Assembly (NCBI GenBank): GCA_030704615.1
Contig: CM060734.1
Span: 54,638,042-54,702,041 of the forward strand
DNA: 64,000 nt
From: Takakia lepidozioides
Lineage: Eukaryota > Streptophyta > Takakiopsida > Takakiales > Takakiaceae
Direction of reading: 5' to 3'
A program made the translations under genes and the position numbers. The stretch's first letter is position 1. Every line of letters begins with the position of its first letter. This document shows, piece after piece, positions 22,212-35,368 of the stretch. Below the pieces are notes generated by a model that saw nothing but the letters and a program-made list of their open reading frames with translations, was not told the DNA's origin and did not search any database.

Positions 22212-25200
22212 CTAGCTGTGGACATTTTCAGACATCAACATTGTGCTGCCCCTGCAGATTCTCCAGGTTCGGTCACTGCTGCGCTGCAGCTCGTATCGTG
22301 CTCGGTAGGTACTGCAATCCGCAGCCAACAGAAGATCAGGCATCATAATTATGGAGGAATTGGCATGCGGCAGAACCAGGATGGAGCGGAGACTTATTGG
22401 GATAAGACAGAAGAGCCACACCAGGAGAGAGGGAGGTAGTAGAGGGATCCATAGGATGGCATGACAAAACAATGACACTTGGGCTTGGTAGTTCTCACTA
22501 ACAGTCGCTTTTTTCCTTTTCGTATCTGCAAGTCACTGGCATCCTTACGTTTTAGCCACCTCACCTGTAGTAATTTGGATTTTTTACAGCCTTGTCCTCC
22601 ACAAGTTCGGCAGCTTCTTCCAGGATTGCCTCGACCTCTGCACTCTCCCATCCTTCCTCGTCCACCACAATATCGGCATGCACAATTTGAAGCTGGAGAA
22701 GCATAAACCTCCAATGACAGGACCCTTGCTTTGCCTCCTCAGCCAGTGTTTGCCACTGTTTCACCATACAGGCACAAAAGGAAACTCTCTATATAAGAGA
22801 ACTACATGTACACAAGGAATTATGCACTTTGAAATCGAACTCAACCTTTTTTCTAGGCCTTTGATATGAGAAACCCACAAGACATTGCAGGAATGACGAA
22901 CAATGTGGAAACACCATCCTATGCCTCTTGTTTCAAAACAAGGACCAGGAGAACCTACAAATGAATCAGGTGTCCTGAATTTCAAGTGTTTTCAACCACG
23001 CTCCACCTGGTGAGGAAGAGTGAAGGCACAGGTCATTATATTTACAAATTCGTGAAATTGGGCACGACAGATCACCTCCATTGATCGTCCCACAAATGAC
23101 CAATACTGTTGCAATTAATCATGAGTACCTGCAAGAGCATGGGGTCCCCAAGGCTTTCTGAGAGGCGGTCAGTCACATGAGCTGGCCCTAGTGCATCAGC
23201 TTTCACTCTCTGCCACTTCTGTACAAGTATCTCAGCTTCGTCAACAGCCATGGATCTTCGTCTGCTCCTTGCTCCAGTTCTTCCCCTTGCAACTCCCCAT
23301 TTTCCATCATGCAACCTTGGCCCAGTCGAGGCCTCATGGCAGGCCAAGCATTGCTTGCTGCCAAACATTTGCTCTTGAAAAGATGGTTCTTGCTGTGATT
23401 CATCCAAACGCACCTTATCAACTACCCCACTCACCATATCACTTGAAGAGGTTGTTTCTCTCTGGTTATCCATAATACTGCCTGTGTCTAGCCTGTCACA
23501 GTATGCTACATTAGCAGTGGCACTCACAAATGGTGAATGTACATAGGTATTGCGATCAAGTAGCCTTCGTTGTTGAAAATAGATCACAGCTGCGGTTGAG
23601 CTTGCAAGCACTGCAAATACAACAGCCTTTCTAGCCATCTTTCCAAGGTTCCACTGTCTCTCAGGAATGATCCTTCCACTTCTTGATGGCATGTACCCAC
23701 TTTGCTTCATAGTCTGCCTCATCTGATCATTGATAGCTTGACCAATTCCTACTTCAGTGTCACTGAGTTGTGTGCGGCACCTGTTATCTAGCTGATTAGA
23801 GGGCCCATGTTGAAAAATCTTGCTGGAAGAGATCGTAGTTGCAGCAAGGGAGGATATTGGTCCCATGTCCGACAATTGTAGCTGTTTGGACTGCCCATGG
23901 GGCTGCTGGGAGGAGCTGCATAACCCTGGACAGTCAATTGTGAGCTTCTGCAATCCAAAATTTTGCTCCTGACAAAGATCTGGCATAATTTTTGCAACCT
24001 TTGAGGGGACATCATTAGATTTCGTCGAATAATTTTGGCTTGGTGTAGCCTTTGCTGAAAGGTTACAGAGCGACGTTGTTTTGTTCGAAGAGGAGGTGGG
24101 TATTTTGATCTCAGCAGTTCCCAGTTTGGCTATGCTTGGAAGACCCCCATAGGTACTTAAGTAGCTCTGTACTTCAGGTGCCTCATAGTACTGGACCTGC
24201 ATGAATTCATAAGGTCAGCTTTCTTGCTCAACTGAGAGAGGAAACAATGGGAAGGGGAAGTCGTACCCTACAAAAAGGACTACAACCAAGGATGCAGTGG
24301 CTGCTACTCGTGGGAAGAATAGGTGCTGTTCTATAGGTCACAGAAATGTTGGATAGAACAGTTTTAGGCTTCCAAATAAGTGCGCCATCATACAGCACAA
24401 CATGTTCCCTTGTCTATATGGTCTTTTTATGGATTCCCACCAGATGTCTGTCATCCCCTCTCCATTTTACTTATTGGTTAGATGTAACAACTTGTTGGGG
24501 CTGTACCATGACCACGCTTACTACGCTTACCAGTGATGGTAGGCACCTGCAGGTATCTGGAAAAGACCCAAGGGCTACTTCCTTTAGCCATCGTTCCTGC
24601 AAAAAGTACACCAATTGCAGATGAGTTCCAAATGCAGCAGGGTCACTTCATGGGTTCCCACAGTTGCAACTTCAAGAGAAACACAAAGGTGAGCAGCTAT
24701 GGTAGATGTACAGAGGTTTTCATCCAGGGTGGTCTATGATCACAGAATTCTTTTCTAGTGAATTCAGCAGAGCCAAATTTCATTGCTGGCAAGATGAAAA
24801 ATTACCGCAACAAAGCACAGGCCTGCAAGATCACTGTCAGCATCCACTGAGTGCAAGCTGCATTCGTTTATTAACTGCAGGGCTTCCATGCAAGGATCCT
24901 TTTGCCAAGCTTGCTCTGACACTGACAAGTCTCGATGGCCAAATCTACCAAGTCCTTCTGTTAACCAACCAAAGGCCAAGTCTGTCTGCACCACCACCAT
25001 TGACTCGGTTCTTTATAGCGATAAAAAAAGTTCAAGAAGTGCAGTTTACATCCTAAGCACTACACTTGATCCTAGTATCCTACAGAATCAATAAAAGTAG
25101 GTCAACATTTCTACTGCACACTAAATGCATTCAAAACAAACCTCCAACATAGATGTACCTTATTGAAAGTATATCAGTGATACATCCACAACAAGCAAGC

Positions 25201-28200
25201 TTCTCACACATGGTCATGTCATCGATTGAAGTGAAAATGCAAATACAAATGCATGGCAATCACTGATTGTTCCATCTTGATGTCATGAGGTTGCAGCCTA
25301 TTCTGCATATACCAAAGGCTTTTACGGGTAACTCAACCATAGGTCAGTCTTGTGACCTCACTGACAAAAACCAACCATGATTACTTGAGAATATATGACT
25401 GCAAGTAGAAGCCAAGGACTGCAAAACATAATGAAAACCGGTTCTTGCCTTGCCGAGAAGAAAAGCACAGATCGCGCGCTCCAACCGAAGGTCAACTGCT
25501 TCAGCCATTACCATGCCTGCCATTTTATCTGCTTTTTCTACCTGCTCAGCTCAGTTACACAATGCCAGACGAGTTTGTGAATTTGCATGAAAATGGAACA
25601 GACACTTGTCAGAGAGACAACCTAAGAGAGATTACTGTAGCCATATACTAAAGGTTTTTTTTTAAAAGCAAAAGTAAGGGGAGGATGTCTGCAAGGTTGA
25701 CAACCTTCTAATAAAGATGGCCTTCTAAGTCAAGAGTTTCTCTTCAAGAAGTTCATTTGAAGCATACCAAATGAGGCGCTCTAGTGTTGAAGCCAGCTGC
25801 AATGTGTGCAATCAAGGCCGTATAGAGGCAATCAACACTCAGAGCTGCACGCTGCAACTGGACTTCAAGACTGTCTTCAGCCAGACGAAGAGTAATGAGG
25901 GCTTCCCAAGGAAGTAATTGCAGAATCTCATCTGCATGTAGTTTCCCCATGGCCAAATGAAGGAATGAGTCCCAGTCATGGATGCTGCAAGCTGGATCAC
26001 CTGAAAGCTTCTGCCGAACAAACTCACCCAACGCAGCAAGGGCCCCATCTCTGCGTTCCTTGCTGTCCGGTGTCCGGGGCAATCCTAGATGCTCTAGAGT
26101 GCAGGCTGGTGCCATTCCTTCAAGTGATGCTTCAATCTGCAAATTACTTCTTGGACTCAGCTTTCAGAAAATGAAAGTTTTCCTGTACGGGATGAAGGGT
26201 TACATAAAAACAAAAGAATGTTGTAATTCTTCCTCTTCTTTATATCCTGTTGATTGTAGGTTATTCATGCCTTGAGGGTAAGCACTCCAATGTGGTTTAA
26301 TGGATAAGCGAATCTCTGTTCTCAAATTCATTTTCACAATCTACTTAGAATCATAACTGAATAGAGGCCTGCATCAATCGTGTTGCCTGATTAATTTCAA
26401 CATAGCAAGATGTCAAAGCCTCCAATGGCATTTTTCTCTTGCACAGCCTGTTGAACCTTACCTCTGCAATAAGTTTCACGTCCCCAAGTGTTGCTGGACC
26501 CCTCTTCAGCAGGGCATGTGCTCGCACCAGAGCTTCAAAACCTTCAGCTACACAGCTCTTCTCAAAGGCAAGTCTTGCCAATGAACACTGCAACAGTACA
26601 ACCACAGCCAAAACTTGGTACTACTAAAATTGCCCATATTATTAGTGAGTGTGCAGTTCACTTCACATAATATTTACGGTTAGCCCCGGAGATCTGGCTA
26701 AAGAAGATGTGTCACGGCCAAAGCCTATTCCTTGATCTGCTTCTATCCCCAGTATGCAATTCCTGTAACATGGTGAATAGCACATCATTGGACCATGATG
26801 TCATTGCCAGAAATCGTGTGGGAAGACTCCAGCAACACAAATATGGCCTCTTGGACAACTCTTCAGGCATGTGGCTGCAGTATGCCCCAGCAACAATTTG
26901 AAGATAATCTTCAGACAAACTTGAGATTACAGTGCTCAGCAGAATTTTTGTCGGATACTCTTCTGGCATATCCTGCAGAAATCCTCAGAAACATCACTAA
27001 TGCACAGGGGAGGGAGAGAGCTTACTTGACTAAGCGCCATAGCAAGCAGTATGTCATGGTGATAGGCTTTGGTAGCTGCTTCTTTCAAGGCAGCATGACC
27101 AACGTTCATCACTGTCTTTGCTTCGCCCACCTGTCCACACCAAGCAAGTCCTCATTACATTGTGATTGGTCTTCACGTTCAACAATGAAGGCATGCTAGT
27201 GGTAACCTTTGCTTTCAAATATTCACTGTATGGGCAATCACAAGGCCAATGAAAAAAAAGACAGAAGTTTATGCAGGAAGCCATGAGAGGGGATGAGCCT
27301 ACCTGTTCCAAAAGCGCAAGAGCACCAGGAAGCCAGGCCCATGGAATGGACAAGAAAGCGCTTGGTGAATACACTCCTCTTGAGGCAGCTCTAGAATCCC
27401 TTCCGCGTTTAGGAGTGTCCCCAAGCAGCCTTGATCTCACATAATCTAGAACTTCCTGGGATCACAGAGACCTATCCCACTTCAACTGTCTCCTTCTACG
27501 AGTAATTTTGTACAAAAGCAACTTATTTTGTGCAAGGTGGAATGATTCAGACTTGGTTACCTCCTGTGACGTTTGATGCCAAATACATCTTCTTTACTTT
27601 TTGCACCACTTAAAGACAAAGTGTGGATCTCACTAACACATGGACGATTCTGAATCTGTTTGCACATACAGAACATGACCTGCACTGAAAAAACCAAATG
27701 ATTATGGACAGCACCTGACGTGAGAGGCGGGCTGCCGTTGTGTATGCATCTTCAATCTCCAATGCCCTGAGTTCCTGGTGGGCTTGCACAATATCATCTC
27801 TGCACACTCCTTCTGGCAAACCCAAGACCTGCGCAACATTCCGAATTGTAAGTAACGAGGACTCTCTCCTAGACCATCAGAATATCGCAAGCTTGGATTT
27901 CGGACCACAATGATTACTTCATTGGGCCCAGATATTATAAGAGAACTTTTCACGCACAAAGAAAATGAAGATTAGTAAGGACCACAGTACCCAGACAAAG
28001 TAGAACTATACGAGGAAACTGGAAGGCTAGAGAACACAATCAAAAGCCAATGGCAGGAAGTCCATGCTACTCGAATGCAGTTGAAGCTGCAGGTAGGGAG
28101 CTGGATGGAGACATGCAAAAGCAGCCATTAGTGCCACTCTCAGGTGGATCCTCCCTGCATTGACCTTTTCCCTTTATCCAACATAGTAGTGCTGCACACA

Positions 28201-28481
28201 CGTACCTCATAATAGCCAATAGGAATGGTGACAGCAGCCGGAGCGACTTCATGAGCTGGGGTCGGCAGGCGATCAATGAAAGGATTCGTCTTCTTCACAA
28301 CATGCCTTTGAGGCCTAGCACTGACAGCTTCAAATCGACCACCAAGCATCAGAACGTTAAATTGTAGCCAATGATGATGTCTGGGCATTGTGGGCATGAA
28401 TGCCCACCTGTTTGGTAGAATCATGTGTCCCCATTGACTGGTTTGAGAAATCCCACTCAATAAAAAATTGGACATGTGCAT
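22212..28481 (-). CDS. PARC6: PARC6 (ARC6-like) plastid division protein
   Basis: PARC6 is an inner-envelope paralogue of ARC6 that helps position and couple the plastid division ring. Ten exons join in frame to 893 codons, a little longer than the Arabidopsis protein: 28481-28206, 27828-27715, 27455-27303, 27130-27026, 26587-26462, 26136-25768, 24985-24806, 24196-23129, 22755-22565, 22311-22212. Residues 1-49 lack Asp/Glu, as in a plastid transit peptide. A J-like region without HPD follows (GYYEVLGLPEG). Family hallmarks are FLSIPWAWLPGALALLEQVG, GMAPACTLEHLGLPRTPDS and EILQLLPWEALI. One membrane segment lies at about 632-648 (AVVFAVLASSTAAVIYF). The C-terminal DUF4101/IMS domain has CHWRFMLLQLQ and EEAAELVEDK, closer to PARC6 than ARC6. 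No lesion is seen. Exon 1 and the start are the least certain parts. Confidence 0.9.
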
Positions 28482-28948
28482 TGTTTCAGATGCTAGATGC
28501 CTCCCGATTGCCTGTGTAACTACACAAGCTAAAAATTGGGTCCAAGCATGTCGCCCTTGCTCCTTGGACCCTGTAGGCCTTTATGACTAAGCGCTGCGGA
28601 CTTCAAGGTGGGTTCTGGAACGGGTGCTTGAGGGGCACATCGGTGAAATCGAATCTTGAAACTGCGATGTATGAATGCCAATAATTTGAAATGTCACTGG
28701 AAGCCTGCATGGTGATAAAAGCCGTAGAGCGTTACAGCTTGAGCTACCACCACATGCATGCCTACAATCACAGATTTGCACAGGTATGGCTTGCTGCTGC
28801 TGGGTTACCAGATTCAACTTCCACCTACTCAAGAATTCGAAGAGACCCGTAGCCTCTGAGAAATGGCTTGCATGTGGGGTGGAGAAATGAAATGAAATGG
28901 TACTTCATAACGTCCGCTGAAAGATCAAGCGACAGTGAGTGTGTGTGT

Positions 28949-29049
<101 letters not shown>

Positions 29050-29264
29050 ATGCAGAGAAAAAGAAAATGGATAAAGCCTGCATTCCCAGCAACAACCCAA
29101 ATAACAAAGAACCCCAGAAGCTTCGATTAGATCCAAGGAGCTCAAGAAGACGACCAAATTAGAAGGGCAGGAGAAGAGAGGAGACAAAAATAGAGAGAAA
29201 CAGCAGTTGGCGGGAACATGCGCTCCTTCAAAGACGCACAGTAAGCAGACACCCGCGTTTTTTC

Positions 29265-30165
29265 CAGTGTTGGGCGGTTACCCGCCTGGGCCCCGGGTAA
29301 CCGCCGGTTCCGGTTCCGGTTATGTGGAACCGGACCGGAACCGGACCCGCCTGTGCAGAACCGGAACCGGAACCGGAACCGCTCATTGGGGATTGTGTGG
29401 GAACCGGAACCGGCGGTTCCAGGTACGACCACATGTGTGGGAACCGGCGGTTCCAGCTCCAAAGCGGTTCCGGTTCCGGTCCACCCGTGGGCTGTAGCCC
29501 TAAATGTCTCTAGTACCTACCAAAGCGCTTCTAAGTCCGGTTCTTGGTTCTTGACCCCTTGGTGGGGTGGGCCCAGGGAAAAACTTATTTAATGCTCTTA
29601 AGCTCCTGAGATCCTGGGTTCAATGCTTGAAGGCCATGAGATTCTATGTTCAATGCTTCAGCGCCATGAGATCTTGGGTTCAATCTCCAGCTCCATGATA
29701 TCCTGGCTAAGTTCATTAATAAAATGTTTGAAGATGCCAATACTTGCCAGGTAGCTGAATAGTACTTTCAACCCATAAAATTTTACCCATTTTCTTCTAC
29801 CAGTTTATTTAGAGTATTTTTGTTTGTTTTTTTGTGTTAGTGAAAACTAACAAAATCGTTGGATTTTAGTTCAAATATGTGAATACACTGCTATTTAATC
29901 TATCGGACTGATAAAATATTTTAAATCTAATTAAATTAAACAAATATATTTTAAAAATAGAACCGGAACCTAACCGGAACCGATGGTTTTTATCAGCAAC
30001 TAACCGGTAACCGGAACCGCCCCCATGTTTAAAAGTTGGATCCGGAACCGGACCGGAACCGGCTCAATAAAAAAAAACCGGAACCGGATCCGGAACCGTC
30101 TCTTGAAATAATTTTGGAACCGGAACCGAAGGTTCCTTCACAAATGCAAGAACCGCCCAACACTG
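29265..30165. mobile_element. Non-autonomous hAT element with 15-base TIRs and 8-base TSD
   Basis: The 901-base element begins CAGTGTTGGGCGGTT and ends AACCGCCCAACACTG, a perfect 15-base inverted repeat. It is flanked on both sides by the identical 8-mer GTTTTTTC (29257-29264 and 30166-30173). An 8-base duplication and CAGTG ends are the signature of the hAT superfamily. There is no transposase. Both ends are packed with tandem and inverted copies of CCGGTTCC/GGAACCGG (about 29290-29480 and 29960-30130), which fits subterminal transposase-binding sites. The AT-rich middle contains a threefold ATGAGATCCTGGGTTCAATGC-like repeat near 29600-29700. The perfect duplication suggests fairly recent insertion. 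Confidence 0.95.
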
Positions 30166-30273
30166 GTTTTTTCCGAGCATCCATGTAAGGTACTACCATA
30201 CCACAAATTGAGATGGCAGAATAGCACTATACTACATGATATAAGTAAAGATGTACACAAACCTGTTCACTTG

Positions 30274-30346
30274 AGTTCCGTAGTGTAGTGGTTATCACGT
30301 TCGCTTTACACGCGAAAGGTCGCGGGTTCGAAACCCGTCGGAACTA
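30274..30346 (+). tRNA. tRNA-Val (anticodon UAC)
   Basis: This is a 73-base cloverleaf. The acceptor stem AGTTCCG pairs with CGGAACT, all seven pairs. A short D stem GTG/CAC follows, then anticodon stem TTCGC/GCGAA around loop TTTACAC (anticodon TAC at 30307-30309). The T arm is GCGGG-TTCGAAA-CCCGT with the usual TTCGA, and the discriminator is A. There is no intron and no encoded CCA. The A and B boxes (TAGTGTAGTGGTTATCAC and GGTTCGAAACC) fit nuclear RNA polymerase III promoters. It decodes the Val codon GUA. It lies about 100 bases beyond the hAT element. Confidence 0.96.
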
Positions 30347-30746
30347 CTGTTCCTAAGGTACTTTTCTGCTGCTTCCTAGTATTGTGTATAATTCTTTTTG
30401 TATGCATGCAACTGCATTCCTGTTACCAAGTGCAGAACACAGAAGTGGAGTAAGAAAATGCTGCAAGGAAGAGGAAGAGGGAGAGACAGAGGAAGAAAGC
30501 CTCCACAAATTAGGAAGAGGGAGGCAGGAATGAAGGAGACAAGCTTTTCACCTGGTGGGCTGCTAGATTCAGACAAGCAAACAGTCGCTTCATTTTCAAA
30601 ACATTTAAAAAGATTTGAAGACAACCAGTATGGACTATGGACATGATTCTGACATCGTAGCTGATCAGCAGAGCAGCCAACTCTCATATTGGTGCACCAG
30701 CCCAAAACATTCACTTGTAGATCATTAGGTGGACCCACATACATTC

Positions 30747-31300
30747 TTTATAACACATGCCTCCTTACACTAGGACTTGTCAAGCAACTCTCTACACTAC
30801 ATTGCTCAATAAGACCAGGATTGCCAGGATTGCCAGTCTCAACACAGTATTCCATCATGTCAGGATTGTCATCAGCCTCAGGATTCTGGTCTTTGTCTGC
30901 TACAGGGTCATAATCTGAGTCCGATTCTGCATCTGAATCATATAACTCATATTGAGTGTTCACCTGTACATTTTACATTCAGATATACTATCCATTCTGC
31001 AGCACTGGCAATAATATCTATGTGGAAACCTTTTCGACGACATCCTCAATAGCAATTACAGTAGACAAGATGTCTCCTAGTAGCATCAGTAAACAGTCTT
31101 GTATCATGTTACACAGCTCCACCCATCAAATCAATGTTTCTCCCTCCAATCCCGGAGGTAGTGATGGTGAGAGCCCCCTTGTCATTCAAGGGTGTTTGTT
31201 TTGTTGCCAAGATGCTTTGCTCACCACAGCTTCTGCTGCATACTGTGCAAGGCAAACATGAGACCTTGTAAGAGAATGTGGATGACACATACTGTGCATG
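30747..31300 (-). other. Possible additional coding exons (unassigned)
   Basis: On the minus strand, 30963-30747 is open, preceded by a splice acceptor and ending in a stop. It encodes an acidic tail (YDSDAESDSDYDPVADKDQN and onward) of coding appearance. Small upstream candidates at about 31080-31025 (ILSTVIAIEDVVEK) and 31245-31228 (YAAEAV before a strong GTGAGC donor) could belong with it. They may be alternative 3' exons of the SRPBCC gene upstream or a separate small gene. I recognise no family. Confidence 0.35.
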
Positions 31301-31453
31301 AAACATGAGACCTTGTGAAGATTGAGGACGTTAGGGAAAGCAGTTGTAGACGGTGAGTCAAAACACCCAGAGCATTGGCTATGCAGAACCTACCACCATG
31401 GTACTCACCCACAGTAGTATATTAAGATTGAGTACATAGGACACCCGGTGTGC

Positions 31454-34132
31454 TTAGGGATAGAGTTTCTTTTGAGGGCTGGCATTACGTACACTCTGCC
31501 AACGTAGCCTTTTGCTTTCATACACATGTGACGGATAGCCATAATTGCATTGCCGATCACCCTGTGAAGAAAAACCTCACTGGACAGAAAAGAAAATAAG
31601 AAATCTGTCATATCGCAAAGCACTGATACCCCAAACCTCCATTTGCTTACCTTCTGGAAGCGCACTAGATCACTTTCCAAAGTTGCCTGCCACCCAACCA
31701 ATGGAAACATTCAAAACAAATATAAAACTACAGATGAAGTATGACTTCAACAGCCAGAAGAAATGCACCGACAGCTTAGGAGACAAAGCAAGGGTGGCCT
31801 CACCAAGTAACCAGTAGATTAGGTGCATTTTCCCCTCAAACCTGTCACAGTTGGAATTTATGTGTACCAAAGAGTTCCTCCAGACAGCACAGATATGTAC
31901 CTGAACTAGGGCCCTAATTGCATGGGAAGCCATAAGTCGACCAAGGGCTACAGGCAAGGAGTGCGATACCTGACCCTCCCCACATCACCCAAAATTTGAT
32001 GAATCAAACTGCCCTACCTTTGTCAATAAGGTACATAACCTCACGACATTGAACCTGAGGACGAGACGTAACTACCCTCCATGGCATGCATAATGGAAGA
32101 AGCAAAAATGCTCAAAATATTAACAAATAGAACGTGTTGCTAGATTGTGTACATTTCTAGTTGGATATTCACACAATCAAGATGATCCTGACGATTCGAA
32201 GGTGGTTCTTATGTACCATAACGTACCGAGAGCTCCACTGTTGTGCCTTTGGTGCTATTTTCTGTGAAAGTCACTCGGCCTGTGCTATGATAACCCTCTA
32301 CTGTGGCCCACCTTAAAACTCGTCGTGGTGGGGCATTTTCTGCACTCTCAACTCGAGCCACCCACATCACCTGCTTCACCCACCAACATCAACAGCTTTA
32401 GTAACACTTATTTGTTGCAAATTGGGATCTAACTGGCTACAGTTGGAGTAATCACAGGTGGCGAATGGAGATTTAACTGCATGAGTCTGCGAGGGCACCA
32501 CGCCCAGAACTTGCAGTTGGCACTTTCTGCAGGGGATGAACAACCGCTGGGCTTGCCCAACAAGTAGTCATCTCAATTGTAAAAAGACATGGACTTGGGT
32601 TTTAAATGGATGTGTTGGCTAAGTCTATCTGAGTACAAATATGTCGACATGGATGTGAACACCTTCAGAATGTCATGGTATTCAAGCAAAAACTTGGACT
32701 AAGCACGTCTGTCTCCAAGCATGTAACTTCATAGAAAGTGTGAAGCTGCGGGAGTCATTAGAACAACTATCTACATTGTTTGCTGGCATGTCCCAAATCT
32801 TTGTGCTCCTACTCCCCGTCTAGGAGACAGAGTGTAGAATCAAAATCAACCAACTATACTGGCAAGAGACAGGGCTATTTATTCAAACCTCAAAACCAGC
32901 TGTACTACAGATCCACCGAGATAGTGAGCAAAGCCCCAACGGCAACTCTTGGGATGGTTGGCAGTTTTTATCCTCTGTTAGCAACTCTACCCGGTCAATC
33001 CAACGCATCCTGAAACATACAAAGTACAAAATGACTCCAATTTCTCTGTATCAGGAAGATTCATTTAGGATATAGATGTGATCCAAAATACAAATAGTTG
33101 TAAAAGTAAAGTTTTTGGTCTTATTGTTCTAACAGAACTGAGAACTAAGGTACACAAAACCCCTGAGCTGTCACACAACGTGTCCTCAGCTCCTTTACAA
33201 AGCAGGGTAAAAGATGTACTGATTGGTTCTTACTCAACAACCCACCACTTTATATAGAGCAAACAGGATAAAGGGATGAAATGGGACTACTAGTCATGAA
33301 GGCTTGCTATTGACGTTCCAAGGATTGTGAAGAAACACAGAACAAAATGTGAGAGCCAACATCACCAACCTGCTCCAATTTTGCATACATACATTCAAAT
33401 GTTGGCAATGGAGGATGTTTGGGCTTACCAAAGGGGTGCATTCTTGAGATCAGTCCAAAGGTCCCACACCAAATCGGAGGGTGCAGCAACATCTAAGGCC
33501 ACCTTGTGGTCAAAAACCAAATTACCAGCCACAGTTGTCTCGCGAGAGGTTTCGCCCGATTCCAAGGATGGGAACAGGTCCGTGTCTCTCTCTCGTGCAA
33601 AACCACAACCATCAGCTAAGAAACTGTCTTCGTCTGACTTAACCTGATCTCCACCATTGGAATCGATGGAATGAGATTCTGAAGAATAGGTCATACCCTC
33701 TACTGCTGGGTTTTCTGATTGAGAAGACCCAGGGACTTCGTCTGAAACACTTCCACTCACACTTGCTTCCAACCCCACATTCTGGACTCCAAAGAAACAA
33801 ACACTCGACCTCTTCTCCATTGCTCTTCTCCTCCTCCTCCGTTTCGACCCTTGCAGACATTGCTCGCTCTCCAATAATGCAGCTTCTTTCTCTCCCCTAC
33901 CAATTGGAATCCCAATCTTGGTTGTAAAGCATTTCATGTTGACGGCTTTTTCATGGAGAAGGAGGGAGGATATACAGGAGAATGGGATGGAGTCTCTGTA
34001 GCTGGTGGGCTGTCTCTTTGTGGCTATGACCGTGACTCTCCGGTGATCGATATTACCCACACTATGCTTTTGACTCAGAATACAGAGAGAAGGCCCAAGC
34101 TGTTGTGTTTGAGTTGCTACGTCCATGGCCAT
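31454..34132 (-). CDS. SRPBCC (polyketide cyclase/dehydrase and lipid transport)-like protein, probably plastid-targeted
   Basis: Minus-strand exons: 34132-33429, 33009-32889, 32370-32227, 31969-31901, 31686-31651 and tentatively 31561-31454, joining in frame to about 393 codons. Residues 1-190 are Ser/Arg-rich with few motifs and contain a possible transit peptide and an R-rich stretch. The conserved part starts near residue 195: VALDVAAPSDLVWDLWTDL, then NAPLWMRWIDRVELLTED, FEVMWVARVE, LRWATVEGYHSTGRVTFTE and LGRLMASHAIRALVQ. It matches plant chloroplast SRPBCC proteins of unknown ligand. Such proteins form a hydrophobic pocket, but no reaction can be assigned from sequence. The last exon is weak, because the family normally ends near the VRFQK of exon 5. 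Confidence 0.75.
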
Positions 34133-35368
34133 GCACCCACTTACCGACGAAGAAAAACAAGAGTGACGAAGTGGCTTGTTTCGAAGTTATGCAATTGGCT
34201 GTTACGGTTTACCGACTGTGTTGTGCACTGCTCGTCAGTCCATTAACCCTTAAGCGCCCACTACAGTAGTCCTTTCTGACATTTTGGGGAAAAGCTGACT
34301 CCTGAGTAGTTTCTGGGCCAAGCATTAGATGGACCCTGGAGTTGAATGCGAGGGAGCCGGTTCAGCCAGCGTGGGGACCCCCGCCACCCCACGCCCACCC
34401 GCTTCCATCGCCCGCACACCGCGCAGCCGCTCCCGCGCGGCACGCCCTCCCGCGCCTCATGTTCCCGCTGCGAGGACATGAGACGTGCCCTCTCCCGCAT
34501 CCCCATCCTGCCCTCATGCATGGCATCGCCCTCCATCCCCATGCATGCCATTGCATGTAAAATGATGAGGGTAGGTGGAGAATACACGTACCAGCTCTTG
34601 CTTTCGTTGCTATTGTTGGCCTTGGCGTACCGCGTCTCGCCGTGCACGTTCTTTTTGTGGGCAGCAGTGGCAATCCTGCTACGATTGAGGATGTGGTCGC
34701 CGTGTTCAGAGGTTGCAACGCTTGCGCTCCAAACGTTTCTTGCGTACATGTCCTTATTATCGCTCCAAAACGATCGACTTTGTCATTTGTCTTCTCCGGA
34801 TCTTCATTCTACTCTTCCTCCAGGTTGTACTTTGCGGGTGAGTGAGTTCTGCAATGAGCATTTGAAACCCAATCGTTCTTTGTTGGTTCTTTCACATATA
34901 TTGAATGCGTAGGTTCACAAATCTTCATATTGTGACTCGGGTCTCCTTTTCTCACTATAGCAGTTAGCAAAGTGCAAAAGTGGGCCTGTTTTGCTAGTTT
35001 AGGCACTTCATGCAAGCTTTTACATGGAGCTAAGGTGAAGAGTGGGTTTCATATGGAGCTGAGGTGAAGAGTTTGTTACTTTGCTGATACTTTCGGGAAC
35101 TGGGGAGACTGGTAAGGCATAAAGCTGCCGACTTTGCAATTTTTGATTGATGTTGTATTACAAGAATTGAAGGTGACCTCGGGCATCACTTTCCATAATT
35201 CAATAGCTCGCTCCAGGGATGTGCACATATGTTCTATCGTTTTTTTTCCCTTCCATAACAACTTAGGTCACAAAGTTTACTATATGCAGTCCATTCATGA
35301 TGTTTTGGGGTTAGGGTTTAGGATAAATGACATGCACACCATTGTCAGAGGTTTAGGGTTGGGTTCAG
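34133..35368. other. Intergenic region with a GC-rich patch
   Basis: About 34340-34560 is strikingly GC-rich with runs of Pro/Arg/His codons in several frames and several GCATGC motifs. A 188-codon open frame crosses it, but it has no recognisable domain and no splice context. Near 35305-35323 there is a short GGGGTTAGGGTTTAGG stretch resembling the plant telomere repeat, only two to three units long. Confidence 0.45.

Noticed and set aside
23191-23475. Plus-strand frame of 94 codons
   Set aside because: It lies opposite the long PARC6 exon 8 and is its shadow.
34346-34912. 188-codon plus-strand frame in the GC-rich patch
   Set aside because: It is Pro/Arg/His-rich from base composition only, overlaps equally open frames on both strands, and shows no domain.
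35305-35360. Interstitial telomere (TTTAGGG) repeat
   Set aside because: Only two to three imperfect units are present, which chance and AT/G-rich context explain.
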